Shown: positions 43,197-51,940, counted from the stretch's first letter. The stretch: DNA of 64,000 bases from Actinomycetospora soli (GCF_021026295.1 NZ_JAJNDA010000007.1:186001-250000); one strand, 5' to 3'. The notes: generated by a model from the letters alone, not told the origin. A program made the numbers and translations.

Positions 43197-43228
43197 AGGC
43201 CCGGTTCCCGTTCCAGGGAGCCGGGCCT
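43197..43228 (+). terminator. Original host terminator of tRNA-Val(CAC)
   Basis: Stem AGGCCCGGTTCCC (43197-43209) with GGGAGCCGGGCCT (43216-43228), one G-T pair, followed by TCGTCG. It sits at the tRNA-proximal edge of attR and would follow tRNA-Val directly in an element-free chromosome. Confidence 0.75.
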
Positions 43229-43628
43229 TCGTCGTTCCCGGGGGCGGTCCCCGCTCGTTCCCGACGACGGGTCGGTGCCAATTCTCAGTTGCATCGGGCG
43301 CCCGCTGGGGCTCTCCGCGCCACTGACATCCGGTCGCCACCGACGTCAGTGGCATCGGGGGCACTCGGAACGCCCCTGTGCCACTGGAGTCCCGGCCGTG
43401 CCGCCGGGTGTCCCGCGGACCGGATGTCCGCCGACCACGGGAGGCGCCGGAGGCGACCACGAGGTCGACACGTCGGACATGCCGGCCTCCCCGATCACCG
43501 GCCCGATCCGGCGACGTCCCTGCCATCGGACGCCGGCAACGACGAGGGCCGGAGCGGACAGGTCCGGACCACCTGATTGTGCACGACCGACTTCCGTCCG
43601 GACGGTTGAACGCTCTAGTATCTGTCTC
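43229..43628. other. Intergenic DNA after attR
   Basis: About 400 bp without a convincing gene. It holds the 22-bp dispersed repeat (43258-43279), a short inverted repeat CCACTGAC/GTCAGTGG (43320-43327 and 43345-43352), and presumably the promoter of the 79-aa gene at 43629. Confidence 0.5.
43258..43279. repeat. Dispersed repeat, 22-bp form (inverted)
   Basis: Reverse complement of the copy at 28326-28347 over all 22 positions. Confidence 0.8.
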
Positions 43629-43868
43629 GTGCACGAGCGGACGGTGTGGGGCGAGCGGGCTCGCCTGGCGGCGTGGTCGGCGCTGGTGAACATCGACGAG
43701 CTGGGGCTCGACGACGTGGGCCGCGTCCAGGTCCTCGAACTCGCGCGCTCGCTCACCGAGCTCCCCGACCAACGCAAGGCCCGACTCCTGCGGGAGGCGC
43801 TGTCGCGGTCGAGCGGGCTGACCGTCCGCACCGTCGTCTCCTGGCTCGACGAGGTCCCCGTCGCCTGA
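43629..43868 (+). CDS. Small helical protein, unknown
   Basis: Soluble 79-aa protein: ERARLAAWSALVNIDELGLDDVGRVQVLELARSLTELPDQRKARLLREAL, then VRTVVSWLDEV. Helical and charged, without metal or catalytic motifs. GTG at 43629; a longer frame runs back through intergenic DNA but is unlikely. Chromosomal base composition. Confidence 0.6.
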   Translation: MHERTVWGERARLAAWSALVNIDELGLDDVGRVQVLELARSLTELPDQRKARLLREALSRSSGLTVRTVVSWLDEVPVA

Positions 43869-43954
43869 TCGGCGGGGCGCGACCGACCCGTGCTTCCGGC
43901 TGTCGGGGGGTCCCTCTACGGTCACCTCGTCGGGTGAGGCGGGGAGGACATCAC

Positions 43955-44812
43955 ATGGGTGCACGTCGGGCCGTGGTCGCCGCGGTGGCGGTGATCGGGC
44001 TGCTCCTCGTGGGGACGGCCGCGTGGGCGAACCAGGCGCAGCCGCTGCGCTACGTCAACCTGGGAGACAGCTACAGCTCGGGTGCGGGCATCCAGCCGGC
44101 CGCCCCGGGATCGGCGCCCGCGTGCAGCCAGTCGCAGCTGAACTGGGCGCACGACATCGCGACCGACACCGGCGCGCAGCTCACCGACGTCTCCTGCAGC
44201 GGCGCGAAGACCAAGGACTTCCGCACCTCGCAGTCGGCCGGTGTCGCGCCGCAGCTCGACGCGCTGAAGCCGGACACCCAGCTGGTCACGCTGACCATCG
44301 GCGGCAACGACGGCGACGTGTTCACCACCGCGTTCGGTCAGTGCGCCCAGCTCGGCCTCCAGTCGCTCGGCCGCGGCAACCCGTGCGAGCAGAAGTTCGG
44401 CACGACGTTCGTCGACCAGGTGCGCAAGACGACGTACCCGAACATCGTCAAGGCGCTGCAGGACGTCCGGAAGAAGGCGCCGAAGGCCCGCGTCGCGATC
44501 TCGGGCTACCTGCAGATCCTCTCGCCGACGGGGTGCTTCCCGGTCATGCCGGTCGCGTCGGGCGACGTGGCGTACCTGAACGATCTCCAGGCCACGCTGA
44601 ACGACGCCGTGGAGCGCGCCGCCGCACGGACCGGCGCGACCTACCTCGACGTCACCGGCATCTCCACCGGCCACGACGCCTGCCAGCTGCCCGGGACCCG
44701 CTGGGTCGAGCCGGTCATCCCGGTCAACGCTGCGCCGGTGCACCCGAACGCGATCGGCGAGCGGGAGATGGCGAACAACGCGATCGCGACGCTGGGCCTC
44801 TCGAAGGTCTGA
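43955..44812 (+). CDS. Secreted SGNH-family lipase/esterase
   Basis: Exported serine esterase of 285 aa. A signal peptide (Arg-Arg then VVAAVAVIGLLLVGTAAWA, cleavage near residue 25) is followed by block I GDSYSSG with nucleophile Ser39. Block III GGND lies about residues 112-115, and block V has the catalytic His in APVHPNAIG near residue 267. Cys pairs typical of the streptomycete lipase subgroup are present (CSQSQ, CSGAKT, CAQL, CEQKF). Start ATG at 43955. Confidence 0.9.
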   Translation: MGARRAVVAAVAVIGLLLVGTAAWANQAQPLRYVNLGDSYSSGAGIQPAAPGSAPACSQSQLNWAHDIATDTGAQLTDVSCSGAKTKDFRTSQSAGVAPQLDALKPDTQLVTLTIGGNDGDVFTTAFGQCAQLGLQSLGRGNPCEQKFGTTFVDQVRKTTYPNIVKALQDVRKKAPKARVAISGYLQILSPTGCFPVMPVASGDVAYLNDLQATLNDAVERAAARTGATYLDVTGISTGHDACQLPGTRWVEPVIPVNAAPVHPNAIGEREMANNAIATLGLSKV

Positions 44813-44818
44813 GTCGGG

Positions 44819-45460
44819 TCAGGGCCGCCGGGCCGGGAGCTCCGTCAACGCGCGGAGCTCCTCGGCCAGCCGGTCGCGGTGCTCGTCGACGATGCCCGAC
44901 GACGGGTCGGTGCCGTCCGACCAGGCCAGCGCGTCCGTGAGGACGCGGAGCGCCGCGTTCACCGCGGCCGCGCGGACGAGGACCGTCAGGTCGTGCTCGG
45001 GCAGGCCGAGACGGCGGCCGAGCACGGCCGCGAACACGGGCTCGGCCCGCTCGTGCAGCACCAGCCACGTGGCGCGCACGCCCGGCTCGTCGCGCGACAT
45101 CCGCACCACCGCGAGCACGGCCTCGAGGTCCTCGGGCGCCACGACGTAGGCCGAGCGCAGGTGCTCGCCGAGCTCGTCGGACGGCTGCCACGAGCGCAGG
45201 ACCTCCACGAACGCGTCGAGCGAGACCGACAGTAGCGGCTCGACGCAGGCCTCCTTCGAGCGGAAGAGCCGCCAGAGCGTGCGCTCCGAGACCCCGGCGG
45301 CACGGGCGATCTGCTCGCCGGTGGTCTCGGCGACCCCGTGCTCGCGGAACAGCGCCACGGCCTGCCGGGAGATCGCCAGGCGTTGCCGTCGCCGCTGCTC
45401 CTCGGTGACCGGCGGTCGGCCGCGGCGGCCCGCCGACCCGTCGTCGGGAGCTGTGGTCAT
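44819..45460 (-). CDS. TetR-family transcriptional regulator
   Basis: Repressor of 213 aa. N-terminal HTH (about residues 18-62: RLAISRQAVALFREHGVAETTGEQIARAAGVSERTLWRLFRSKEA) and a helical ligand-binding domain. It is divergent from a P450 gene with a palindrome between, so it probably controls that P450. Copies of the dispersed repeat lie within both its N-terminal codons (PDDGS) and its C-terminal part (DPSSG). ATG at 45460 preferred over 45466. Confidence 0.88.
   Translation of the reverse strand: MTTAPDDGSAGRRGRPPVTEEQRRRQRLAISRQAVALFREHGVAETTGEQIARAAGVSERTLWRLFRSKEACVEPLLSVSLDAFVEVLRSWQPSDELGEHLRSAYVVAPEDLEAVLAVVRMSRDEPGVRATWLVLHERAEPVFAAVLGRRLGLPEHDLTVLVRAAAVNAALRVLTDALAWSDGTDPSSGIVDEHRDRLAEELRALTELPARRP
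44895..44914. repeat. Dispersed repeat, 20-bp form, inside the TetR gene
   Basis: Reverse complement is GGCACCGACCCGTCGTCGGG, identical to the 28326 copy over 20 bp. Encodes part of the C-terminal region of the TetR protein. Confidence 0.75.
45435..45450. repeat. Dispersed repeat, partial, at TetR start
   Basis: GACCCGTCGTCGGGAG, encoding APDDGSA just after the TetR start codon. Confidence 0.6.
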
Positions 45461-45483
45461 CCGCACACCTTACCCACCTTTTA

Positions 45484-45500
45484 ATGGCACTGACTGCCAC
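45484..45500. promoter_or_regulatory. Probable TetR operator
   Basis: Short palindrome TGGCA-CTGAC-TGCCA (core 45485-45499) in the 84-bp divergent gap between the TetR and P450 genes. Confidence 0.5.
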
Positions 45501-45544
45501 AAAGACGTACCGTCGGTGATGTCGCCGTCACGTTGAGGAGCATC

Positions 45545-46762
45545 ATGACTGCCACCACCGACCGGACCGCGGACCTGCACCTGCCGTTCGAGCGTCCGAA
45601 CATCCTCGAGATCGCCCCGCTCTACGACGTCCTGCGTCGCGAGGCCCCGGTCGCGGCGGTGACGACCCCCGCCGGTGACCCGGCCTGGCTGGTCACCCGC
45701 TTCGACGAGGTCCGCGACCTGCTCGGCGACAAGCGCCTCGGCCGCTCGCACCCGCACCCGGAGCAGGCCGCCCGCATCACCGACGGCGCGGTGCAGGAGG
45801 GGCCGTCGGGCAACTACGAGACCGAGGAGGCCGACCACACGCGGATGCGCCGCCTCCTCACTCCGGCGTTCTCCGCGAAGCGCATGCGACAGATGGGCGA
45901 GGACGTGCAGTCGCTCGTCGACGGCTACCTCGATGCGCTGGTCGCGGCGAAGGACGCGGACGGCGTGGCGGACCTGCACGAGACGCTGGCGGTCCCGCTG
46001 CCGGTCGCGGTGATCTGCCGCCTGCTCGGGGTCCCGCACGACGACTCGGGCTACTTCCGCGACCTCTCCGACCGCATGGCGAGCTACGGCAACGGCGACG
46101 ACGCCCATGCGGCGCGCGCGGAGTTCGGCCGGTACATGGCGAGCCTGGCGGAGCAGAAGCGGGCGGCACCGCAGGAGGACGTCATCTCCGACCTGGTCCA
46201 CGCCCAGGAGGAGGACGAGAACTACGACTACGCCGAGATGATCCGGCTCTCGGTCGGTCTGCTCTTCGCCGGCCACGAGACCACGGTCAACCGCATCGGG
46301 CTCGGCGTGCTGATGCTGCTCACCGAGCCCGAGCGCTGGAACTACCTGGCCGAGGACCCGGAGGGTCGGACCGACCGGGTGGTCGAGGAGATCATGCGCC
46401 TCGGCGCGCCGGGCGACCTCGGCCTGCTGCGCTACGCGCACACCGACGTCGACGTCGCGGGCGTGACGATCCGGGAGGGCGACGCGGTGATCCTCTCGGT
46501 CAACGCCGCGAACCGGGACCCGGAGGCGTTCGCCGACGCCGAGGCGTTCGAGCCGGAGCGCGAGGAGCGCGCCCACGTCGGCTTCGGCCACGGCGGGCAC
46601 TTCTGCATCGGGGCGAGCCTCGCCCGCACCGAGCTGCGCACCGTCTTCCGCACGCTCGCGACGCGGCTGCCGGACCTGCGCCTCGCGGTCGACCTCGACG
46701 ACATCGCCGTGCGCACCCAGCACCTCACCGGCGGCGTGAAGGCCCTGCCCGTCACCTGGTGA
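45545..46762 (+). CDS. Cytochrome P450
   Basis: Soluble bacterial class I P450, 405 aa. I-helix oxygen-binding motif LLFAGHETT (about residues 238-246), ExxR as EEIMR, and the haem loop FGHGGHFCIGASLAR with the Cys ligand near residue 354. It needs ferredoxin and a reductase from elsewhere. No ferredoxin gene adjoins. Substrate cannot be read from sequence; the divergent TetR gene suggests induction by a small molecule. Start ATG at 45545 with GAGGAG upstream. Confidence 0.94.
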   Translation: MTATTDRTADLHLPFERPNILEIAPLYDVLRREAPVAAVTTPAGDPAWLVTRFDEVRDLLGDKRLGRSHPHPEQAARITDGAVQEGPSGNYETEEADHTRMRRLLTPAFSAKRMRQMGEDVQSLVDGYLDALVAAKDADGVADLHETLAVPLPVAVICRLLGVPHDDSGYFRDLSDRMASYGNGDDAHAARAEFGRYMASLAEQKRAAPQEDVISDLVHAQEEDENYDYAEMIRLSVGLLFAGHETTVNRIGLGVLMLLTEPERWNYLAEDPEGRTDRVVEEIMRLGAPGDLGLLRYAHTDVDVAGVTIREGDAVILSVNAANRDPEAFADAEAFEPEREERAHVGFGHGGHFCIGASLARTELRTVFRTLATRLPDLRLAVDLDDIAVRTQHLTGGVKALPVTW

Positions 46763-46805
46763 CACCGCGGTCGACCCGGGGCCGCCCCTCGGCCCCGGGT
46801 CGACC

Positions 46806-47144
46806 TCACCGGGCGGCCGCGATCAGGTCGGCCAGGGCCGCGCTGTCGTGGTCCGGCCCGCAGCCCTCGAGCAGAAACGTGACGCTGCGGGTGTTGCGCG
46901 TGCGCAGCGGGAGGAGCTCCTGGTAGGCGGGGGAGCGGTACCAGGCCCGCGCCGAGGACACGTCGGGGAAGCCGATCAGCACGAGCACGCCGTCGAAGGG
47001 GCCCTCGAGCACCTCCGGCGTGGCCCCGTGGACGAGGAACCGTCCGCCGTGCGGATCGAGCGTCGCCTGGATGCGGCGCAGGTAGTCGAGGATCTCGTCG
47101 TTCTGGTCGATGTCGTGGAGCAGGCCCACCGCGTATGCGTTCAC
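46806..47144 (-). CDS. DUF1330 family protein
   Basis: Small dimeric alpha/beta-barrel type protein of 112 aa. The DUF1330 signature is visible in GGRFLVHGATPEVLEGPFDG, LIGFPDVSSARAWYRSPAYQELLPLR. Such proteins are of uncertain function. The start ATG at 47144 gives a family-length N-terminus (YAVGLLHDIDQNDEILDYLRRI). Convergent with the P450 gene. Confidence 0.82.
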   Translation of the reverse strand: MNAYAVGLLHDIDQNDEILDYLRRIQATLDPHGGRFLVHGATPEVLEGPFDGVLVLIGFPDVSSARAWYRSPAYQELLPLRTRNTRSVTFLLEGCGPDHDSAALADLIAAAR

Positions 47145-47232
47145 GACGACGAGCGTGGTCCGGTGCCCGCACGGGAGCGATGACCTCCCGGGTCATGTTG
47201 CCGAGGCCCCGCGCGTCGCGCACCGTGGACGG

Positions 47233-47640
47233 GTGACCAAGGCCGTGCAGGACCTCATGATCGCCGTGGAGCGGGTGCACGACGCCCTGCACACCGCGAT
47301 CCGGGCCGGCGGACCGGTCGCCCACCTGCTCGACGAGGACGCCACGGTCGACGTCCTGCCGAGCGGGGTGGGGGCCACCGGGGCGTCCGAGGTGGAGCGG
47401 TTCGTCGCCGAGCGGGTGGTGCTCCCCGGCGACCTCACCGTGCGCCGCACCTCGCGCACGGGGGACCGGTTCCGGGTCGTCGACGAGGAGACGTTCGCCT
47501 TCACCCACGACCGCGAGCTGGACTGGCTGCTCCCGGGCGAGCCGACCGGGAAGCCGGTCGAGCTCGTCGTCGTGACCCTCACCGCGGTCAAGCGCGGGCG
47601 CGTGACCCGGGCCCGGATGGTGTGCGCCGGGCGGCCCTGA
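47233..47640 (+). CDS. Hypothetical protein, possible SnoaL/NTF2-like fold
   Basis: Soluble 135-aa protein: helical start (VQDLMIAVERVHDALHTAI), AHLLDEDATVDVLPSG, then strands (LTVRRTSRTGDRFRVVDEETFAFTHD, VELVVVTLTAVKRGRVTRARMVCAG). The order helix then antiparallel strands fits an NTF2-like fold, but no residue-level signature is clear. GTG at 47233 is chosen over earlier frames that overlap the DUF1330 promoter. Confidence 0.65.
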   Translation: MTKAVQDLMIAVERVHDALHTAIRAGGPVAHLLDEDATVDVLPSGVGATGASEVERFVAERVVLPGDLTVRRTSRTGDRFRVVDEETFAFTHDRELDWLLPGEPTGKPVELVVVTLTAVKRGRVTRARMVCAGRP

Positions 47641-47660
47641 CGCCCCTGTACCGTCGCGCC

Positions 47661-47954
47661 ATGCTCGCGGAGCTCCTCGCCCGGCTGAACCGCATGATCA
47701 CGTGGCCCCCGCCGGACACCGACCGGAACCGCTTCCTGTTCCGGCTCACCTTCCCACTGGCCGCTCTCGCGTCCGTCTACGTGCTGACGTTCGCGCTGGT
47801 CAGCGACGGCCTGCTGCCCTACTTCGTGTCGATCGTCCTGCTGATGGTCACCGGGGTCAGCGGCATCGGGCTCCTCCTGATGCGGGCGCACCGCCAGGAG
47901 GTGGCGGCGGCCGAGGCGGCCGAGCTCGCGCGGGTCGAGGGCGCCGCCCCGTAG
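47661..47954 (+). CDS. Small membrane protein, unknown
   Basis: Protein of 97 aa with two hydrophobic helices (about 24-44 and 49-70) and a charged Ala/Glu-rich tail. ATG at 47661, 20 bp after the previous gene; probably co-transcribed with it. No family recognised. Confidence 0.65.
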   Translation: MLAELLARLNRMITWPPPDTDRNRFLFRLTFPLAALASVYVLTFALVSDGLLPYFVSIVLLMVTGVSGIGLLLMRAHRQEVAAAEAAELARVEGAAP

Positions 47955-48077
47955 CGCGTCGCCCGCGCTCTTCCGGCGTGTGCCGGTCCCGGGACCGGGG
48001 CATTCCCGGGCCTCGACGCCCGGCGCGGGTCGGCGGCCCGACCGGGCGGCCCGAGCGCCACGAAGGAGCACTCCGAC

Positions 48078-48551
48078 GTGACCGACACGACCGCGGACCT
48101 CGGACAGCAGGTCTTCCGCCTCGTCTACCGCAGCCGCACGACGATGGGCGGTGCGAACCGTCCGGCGGAACTCGAGGAGATCTTCGAGGTGTCGCGGCGG
48201 AAGAACCAGCACCTCGGGCTCAGCGGAGCGCTGCTCGTCTGGCAGGACACCTTCGTCCAGGTCCTCGAGGGCGACGAGGCGGTGGTGCGCGACCTGTACG
48301 CCACCATCGCCTCCGACCAGCGGCACGAGCGGGTGGAGACGCTCGACGAGGGCGTGGTCTCGGCGCGGGCGTTCGGCCGGTGGGCGATGGCGCACGTGTC
48401 CGACGACGAGGGTGCCGACCTGCCCGCGGCCCGCGGCGCGGAGGCCCCCGACGCCCCGCACGCCGTCCCGCGGCGCGAGGACCGGCGGCAGGAGATGCTG
48501 CTCGACCTCATGCGGGAGTACGCCGACCCGGGGATCGAGCCGCTCCGGTAG
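48078..48551 (+). CDS. BLUF-domain blue-light photoreceptor
   Basis: FAD-binding BLUF protein of 157 aa. Key residues: Tyr in FRLVYRSR (residue 17), Asn-Gln region RRKNQHLGLSGALLVWQDTFVQVLEGDEA, where Asn, Leu-Ser-Gly and the Gln of QVLEG form the flavin hydrogen-bond network, and the closing WAMAHV with Trp. A polar C-terminal extension of 55 residues has no output domain, so it probably signals by protein contact. GTG start at 48078, AAGGAGC upstream. Convergent with a MarR gene. Confidence 0.88.
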   Translation: MTDTTADLGQQVFRLVYRSRTTMGGANRPAELEEIFEVSRRKNQHLGLSGALLVWQDTFVQVLEGDEAVVRDLYATIASDQRHERVETLDEGVVSARAFGRWAMAHVSDDEGADLPAARGAEAPDAPHAVPRREDRRQEMLLDLMREYADPGIEPLR

Positions 48552-48558
48552 CCCGCCG

Positions 48559-49080
48559 TCAGCCCTCCGCGACCTTCTCCCACCGGTCGGCGAGCCGGTC
48601 CAGGTCGGCGAGCAGCGCGGAGAACGCGCCCTCGTCGTCCGCCCCGCCGTCGGGCACGTCCATGAGCTCGGCGTGCAGCCGGCCGACCTTCGCGGTGACG
48701 TCGTCGACGAGCGCCGAGCCCTGCTCGGTCAGCGTGAGCAGCTTCCGTCGGCCGTCCGACGGCGCCGTGTCGCGCCGGATCAGGGACCGGTCCTCGAGCC
48801 GCTTGCACACGTCGGCCATCGTCGAGCGGTCGAGCGCCACGCACGCGGCCAGCGAGCCCTGGTCGACCTCCGGGTACTCGCGCACCGCCGTCAGCACCGC
48901 GAACTGGGGTCCCGTCAGCGTGGTGTCCACGTGCCGCAGCCAGGCGGCCGAGTAGGCCTGGTAGAGCCGCCGCGCGAGGAACCCGGGCGACCCGCGCAGC
49001 CGTTCCGGCGTCGTCGGTCGGCCCTGCTCACGGGTCGGTGCCGCGCCTGCGGCGGTGGTCCCGTCGTCATCTCCGCTCAT
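48559..49080 (-). CDS. MarR-family transcriptional regulator
   Basis: Winged-HTH dimeric regulator of 173 aa. Central wHTH is VDTTLTGPQFAVLTAVREYPEVDQGSLAACVALDRSTMADVCKRLEDRSLIRRDTAPSDGRRK in overlapping parts, with the DGRRK wing, followed by LTLTEQGSALV. Start ATG at 49080 excludes an Arg-rich extension. Convergent with the BLUF gene with 7 bp between. The 231-bp upstream gap contains TCGCGTGACGCGA (49229-49241), a possible operator. Confidence 0.85.
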   Translation of the reverse strand: MSGDDDGTTAAGAAPTREQGRPTTPERLRGSPGFLARRLYQAYSAAWLRHVDTTLTGPQFAVLTAVREYPEVDQGSLAACVALDRSTMADVCKRLEDRSLIRRDTAPSDGRRKLLTLTEQGSALVDDVTAKVGRLHAELMDVPDGGADDEGAFSALLADLDRLADRWEKVAEG

Positions 49081-49311
49081 CCCGTTCCTCGTTCCCCCGG
49101 GCACCGGATGGCGGGCGCGGGCGGTCACGAGGAGTCGTCCTCGGTGGTGAAGACCGACCGCGTCCTCCGTCCGACGCGTAGCTCGCGTCACCCGTCCGGC
49201 GTGGACGGTGACGCATCCCCCCTTCACGTCGCGTGACGCGACTGCATCCAGCACGCTACGACGTGACCCCGCCGGAGGCGAGAGGACCCGGCCGGGACGC
49301 GCCGCGAACCG

Positions 49312-50127
49312 TCAGGACGGACGGGGCACCAGCGGGGCCGGGACCTCCGCCGGGAACAGCCGTCGGACGTCGTCGAGGGTCACCAGACGCAACCCGATCA
49401 CCTGGTCGACGACGGCCACGCGCCAGCCCCGCGTCTTGTCGTTGAGCCGCACGCCGCGCAGCCAGCGCTGGGCGTGCCGGAACGCCTCGCTCTGGGTCTT
49501 CGGGCTCGGGACGGGCCGTCCCGCGCCCCGGTGCCAGGCCGCGATCTGGTCGGCGTCGCCGTGCACGTGCTGGGGCGAGCGCAGCGACGGGGAGATCGAC
49601 GGGGCGGCGCCGTCCGGGCTCAGGGCGGCCGCGATGAGGGTCGGACCGCAGGCCGCGACGAGCACCGACCACCAGGTCTCGTCGGTGGGGAGGGCGGCGT
49701 TCACCGTCCGGCCGCCGGCGAGGTCCTCGCGCTCCGCCGCGCTCGCGGTCGGGGCGAACGCCAGCAGCGCGAGCGTCACCTCCCGCCCGTCGGCGAGCCA
49801 CAACCCGAGCGAGGCGCGCGAGTCGCGCACGAGCAGGCCGTTGCCGGCGCGGATCCGGTCCTGCCCGGCGACGCCCGGCACGACGAGCGTCAGCTGCCCG
49901 CCGTGGCGCTGCCGGTTGATGACGAGGTACGCGTCGTCGCGGATCTCGATCTCGGCGGCGACCCGGGACACCTGGTCGTCGTCGACCTGGACGTGCCGGT
50001 CGCTCGCGCCGTTGCGCCCGATCGTCGCCGTCTCGCCCCACGGGACCGACAGGCGGCGTTCGCTGCGCACGTCGAGGAGCGCCAGCCCCCCGAGGGGCAG
50101 GCGCCCGACCCCCGGCCGGTTCCGCAC
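49312..50127 (-). CDS. FHA-like domain protein, C-terminal unknown
   Basis: Protein of 271 aa, third gene of an operon. Residues about 15-90 are FHA-like: LSVPWGETATIGR, DRHVQVDDDQVSRVAAEIEIRDD, YLVINRQRHGG, but the phosphothreonine-binding SxxH is changed to SRVAAE. The C-terminal half (SEAFRHAQRWLRGVRLNDKTRGWRVAVVDQVIG) is not recognised. The GTG at 50127 starts 5 nt after the preceding stop, so it is coupled to the other FHA gene. Confidence 0.7.
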   Translation of the reverse strand: MRNRPGVGRLPLGGLALLDVRSERRLSVPWGETATIGRNGASDRHVQVDDDQVSRVAAEIEIRDDAYLVINRQRHGGQLTLVVPGVAGQDRIRAGNGLLVRDSRASLGLWLADGREVTLALLAFAPTASAAEREDLAGGRTVNAALPTDETWWSVLVAACGPTLIAAALSPDGAAPSISPSLRSPQHVHGDADQIAAWHRGAGRPVPSPKTQSEAFRHAQRWLRGVRLNDKTRGWRVAVVDQVIGLRLVTLDDVRRLFPAEVPAPLVPRPS

Positions 50128-50131
50128 CCGA

Positions 50132-51391
50132 TCAGTATCCCCGGGCCGCGACCTGCGTGGTCGTGGCCGGGTCGGAGTCCGCGACCGCCAGCAGACGCAG
50201 CCGCGGGCCGTCGGTGCCGAGGGTGATCTCGGCGCCGGGCGGCACCGGGGTCGGGCCGTCGATGCGCCGGCCGTCGACCCGCGTGCCGTTGGTGGAGCCG
50301 AGGTCGGTGGCCGTCCAGCCGCCCGAGCGGTCCGGGGCCAGGCGGACGTGCCGCCACGAGACGCCCGGGTGCTCCACGGGCAGACCCGCCGCCGGGTCAC
50401 GGCCCAGCTCGACCGTCCCGGCCAGCTCCGTGTCGCCGAGCCGGGCGCCCGCCGCGTCCTCCACGACCAGCACGGCCTTCGCGGGATTCCCGACGACGAG
50501 CGTGCGCAGCCGGGCCGGCACGGCGCCGGTCACACGCGTGGCCAGCGCCGCCAGGCCGCCGCCCGCTGCCGGCGGGCGGCCGCCGGGGAGCAGCCGTGGC
50601 CCACGGCCGACGACCGACGTCAGCAGGTCGCCACGGTCGCCCGGGTGTCCGGGGGCGCGCCTCCCGCCCCCGGACCCGGGCGGGACGGGCCCGCTGCCCC
50701 GGCCGTCCCACCCGGTGCCCGGCCCGAGCGCGGCCGGGCCCCCTCCCGCGCCCCGCGCCGGGGCGAGAGGGACCGCCGTCGACGCGCATGCGGCGGCGAC
50801 GGGGGTCTGTTGCGGCTCGGAGAAGGCCGCGGTGACGACGACGCGGCCGAGCGGCACGTCGTCGGAGACCAGCAGGTGCACCCACGTCCGCTCGGCGAGG
50901 CGGCGCACCCCGCGTTCGCGGCCGTGCTCGACGTAGCCCTCGGCGAGCTCGCGGGCGAGCGCCTCGAGCGGGCGGCGCCCCGCCACCTCGGCACCGTCGA
51001 CGGGGTTCCACTCGACCCACAGGTGCGGGGCCGCGACCTGCTGCCCGCGCGGGGTCCACACCAGGGCGTCGTCGCCGTCGAGGCGCGCCGCGGTGACCCG
51101 CAGCAGGCCGTCGCCGTGGACCCACGGCCGCGCGAGGACCGTGCGCAGCGCGCGCCGGACGGGGGCGGCGGCCGGCGGGGGGACGCTCAGGTCGACGGTC
51201 GCGGTGGTCGACGGGGGAGCGGCGAGCGGCTCGGGCCGCGGGCGGGCCCACGCTGCGACGACGACGGCGAGGCCGGCCGCCAGCGCGACGAGCACGAGGA
51301 TCAGGACCGCGACCAGCAGGGACCCCGTCGTCCACCACAGGAGCAGGAGCGCGGCGACGGTCCCGCCGACGACGAGCCGGGTGCGGCTCAT
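50132..51391 (-). CDS. Membrane-anchored FHA-domain protein
   Basis: Protein of 419 aa. Two N-terminal transmembrane helices (about 6-20 and 24-48), a cytosolic region with a DUF-like fold (about 75-200), a Pro/Gly-rich linker, and a C-terminal FHA domain (about 335-405). The FHA core is intact: VELGRDPAAGLPVEHPGVSWRHVRLA, LGSTNGTRVDGRRI. It should bind phosphothreonine made by a Ser/Thr kinase. ATG overlaps the CvpA stop (ATGA). Confidence 0.85.
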   Translation of the reverse strand: MSRTRLVVGGTVAALLLLWWTTGSLLVAVLILVLVALAAGLAVVVAAWARPRPEPLAAPPSTTATVDLSVPPPAAAPVRRALRTVLARPWVHGDGLLRVTAARLDGDDALVWTPRGQQVAAPHLWVEWNPVDGAEVAGRRPLEALARELAEGYVEHGRERGVRRLAERTWVHLLVSDDVPLGRVVVTAAFSEPQQTPVAAACASTAVPLAPARGAGGGPAALGPGTGWDGRGSGPVPPGSGGGRRAPGHPGDRGDLLTSVVGRGPRLLPGGRPPAAGGGLAALATRVTGAVPARLRTLVVGNPAKAVLVVEDAAGARLGDTELAGTVELGRDPAAGLPVEHPGVSWRHVRLAPDRSGGWTATDLGSTNGTRVDGRRIDGPTPVPPGAEITLGTDGPRLRLLAVADSDPATTTQVAARGY

Positions 51392-51882
51392 CGGTCGGCG
51401 CCGATCGCCGTGACCCGCTCCAGCCCGGGCACCTGCCCGGCGACCTGGGCGGGCGGCGGGAGGTGGTCGGCGGCGGTCGTCAGGACCCCGCTGTCCTCGG
51501 CGGCGCGGCCGGCCCAGGCCGGGCCGACCGCGACCGCGGCCGCCCCGACCAGGACGCACACCAGCAGCGCGAGCCCGCCGTGCGCGACGACGCCGACGGC
51601 CCGGTCGACGAGCACCGGCCGGGCGTGGCGGCCCCCGGCGCGCGCGGCGAGAGTGTCCGCGAGCCGGCGCCCGAGGCCGAGGCCGATCAGCCCGGCGACG
51701 AGCACGCAGGCGATCAGCAGGGGCGTGGAGGCGGCGTCCCACCAGTCGGCCACCGTCGCGCCGACGATCACCCCGAGCACGGCGCCCGCGAGCGCGAGCA
51801 CCAGGGACGTCCCGCCTCGACGCCAGCCGCGCCAGGCGGCGAGGGCGACGACGGCGAGCACCACGAGATCCACGAGCGTCAC
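51388..51882 (-). CDS. CvpA-family membrane protein
   Basis: Protein of 164 aa with four hydrophobic helices (about 3-18, 24-48, 55-75, 95-118), beginning LVDLVVLAVVALAAWRGWRRGG as in CvpA/colicin V production proteins. In mycobacteria a CvpA domain anchors MarP; here no protease domain is present. It is the first gene of the operon with the two FHA proteins. Confidence 0.8.
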   Translation of the reverse strand: MTLVDLVVLAVVALAAWRGWRRGGTSLVLALAGAVLGVIVGATVADWWDAASTPLLIACVLVAGLIGLGLGRRLADTLAARAGGRHARPVLVDRAVGVVAHGGLALLVCVLVGAAAVAVGPAWAGRAAEDSGVLTTAADHLPPPAQVAGQVPGLERVTAIGADR

Positions 51883-51940
51883 GGGTCCTCCTCAGCAGTC
51901 GGTCACCTGCGAGTCAACCGACGCCGCGGGGCCGCGGGGG

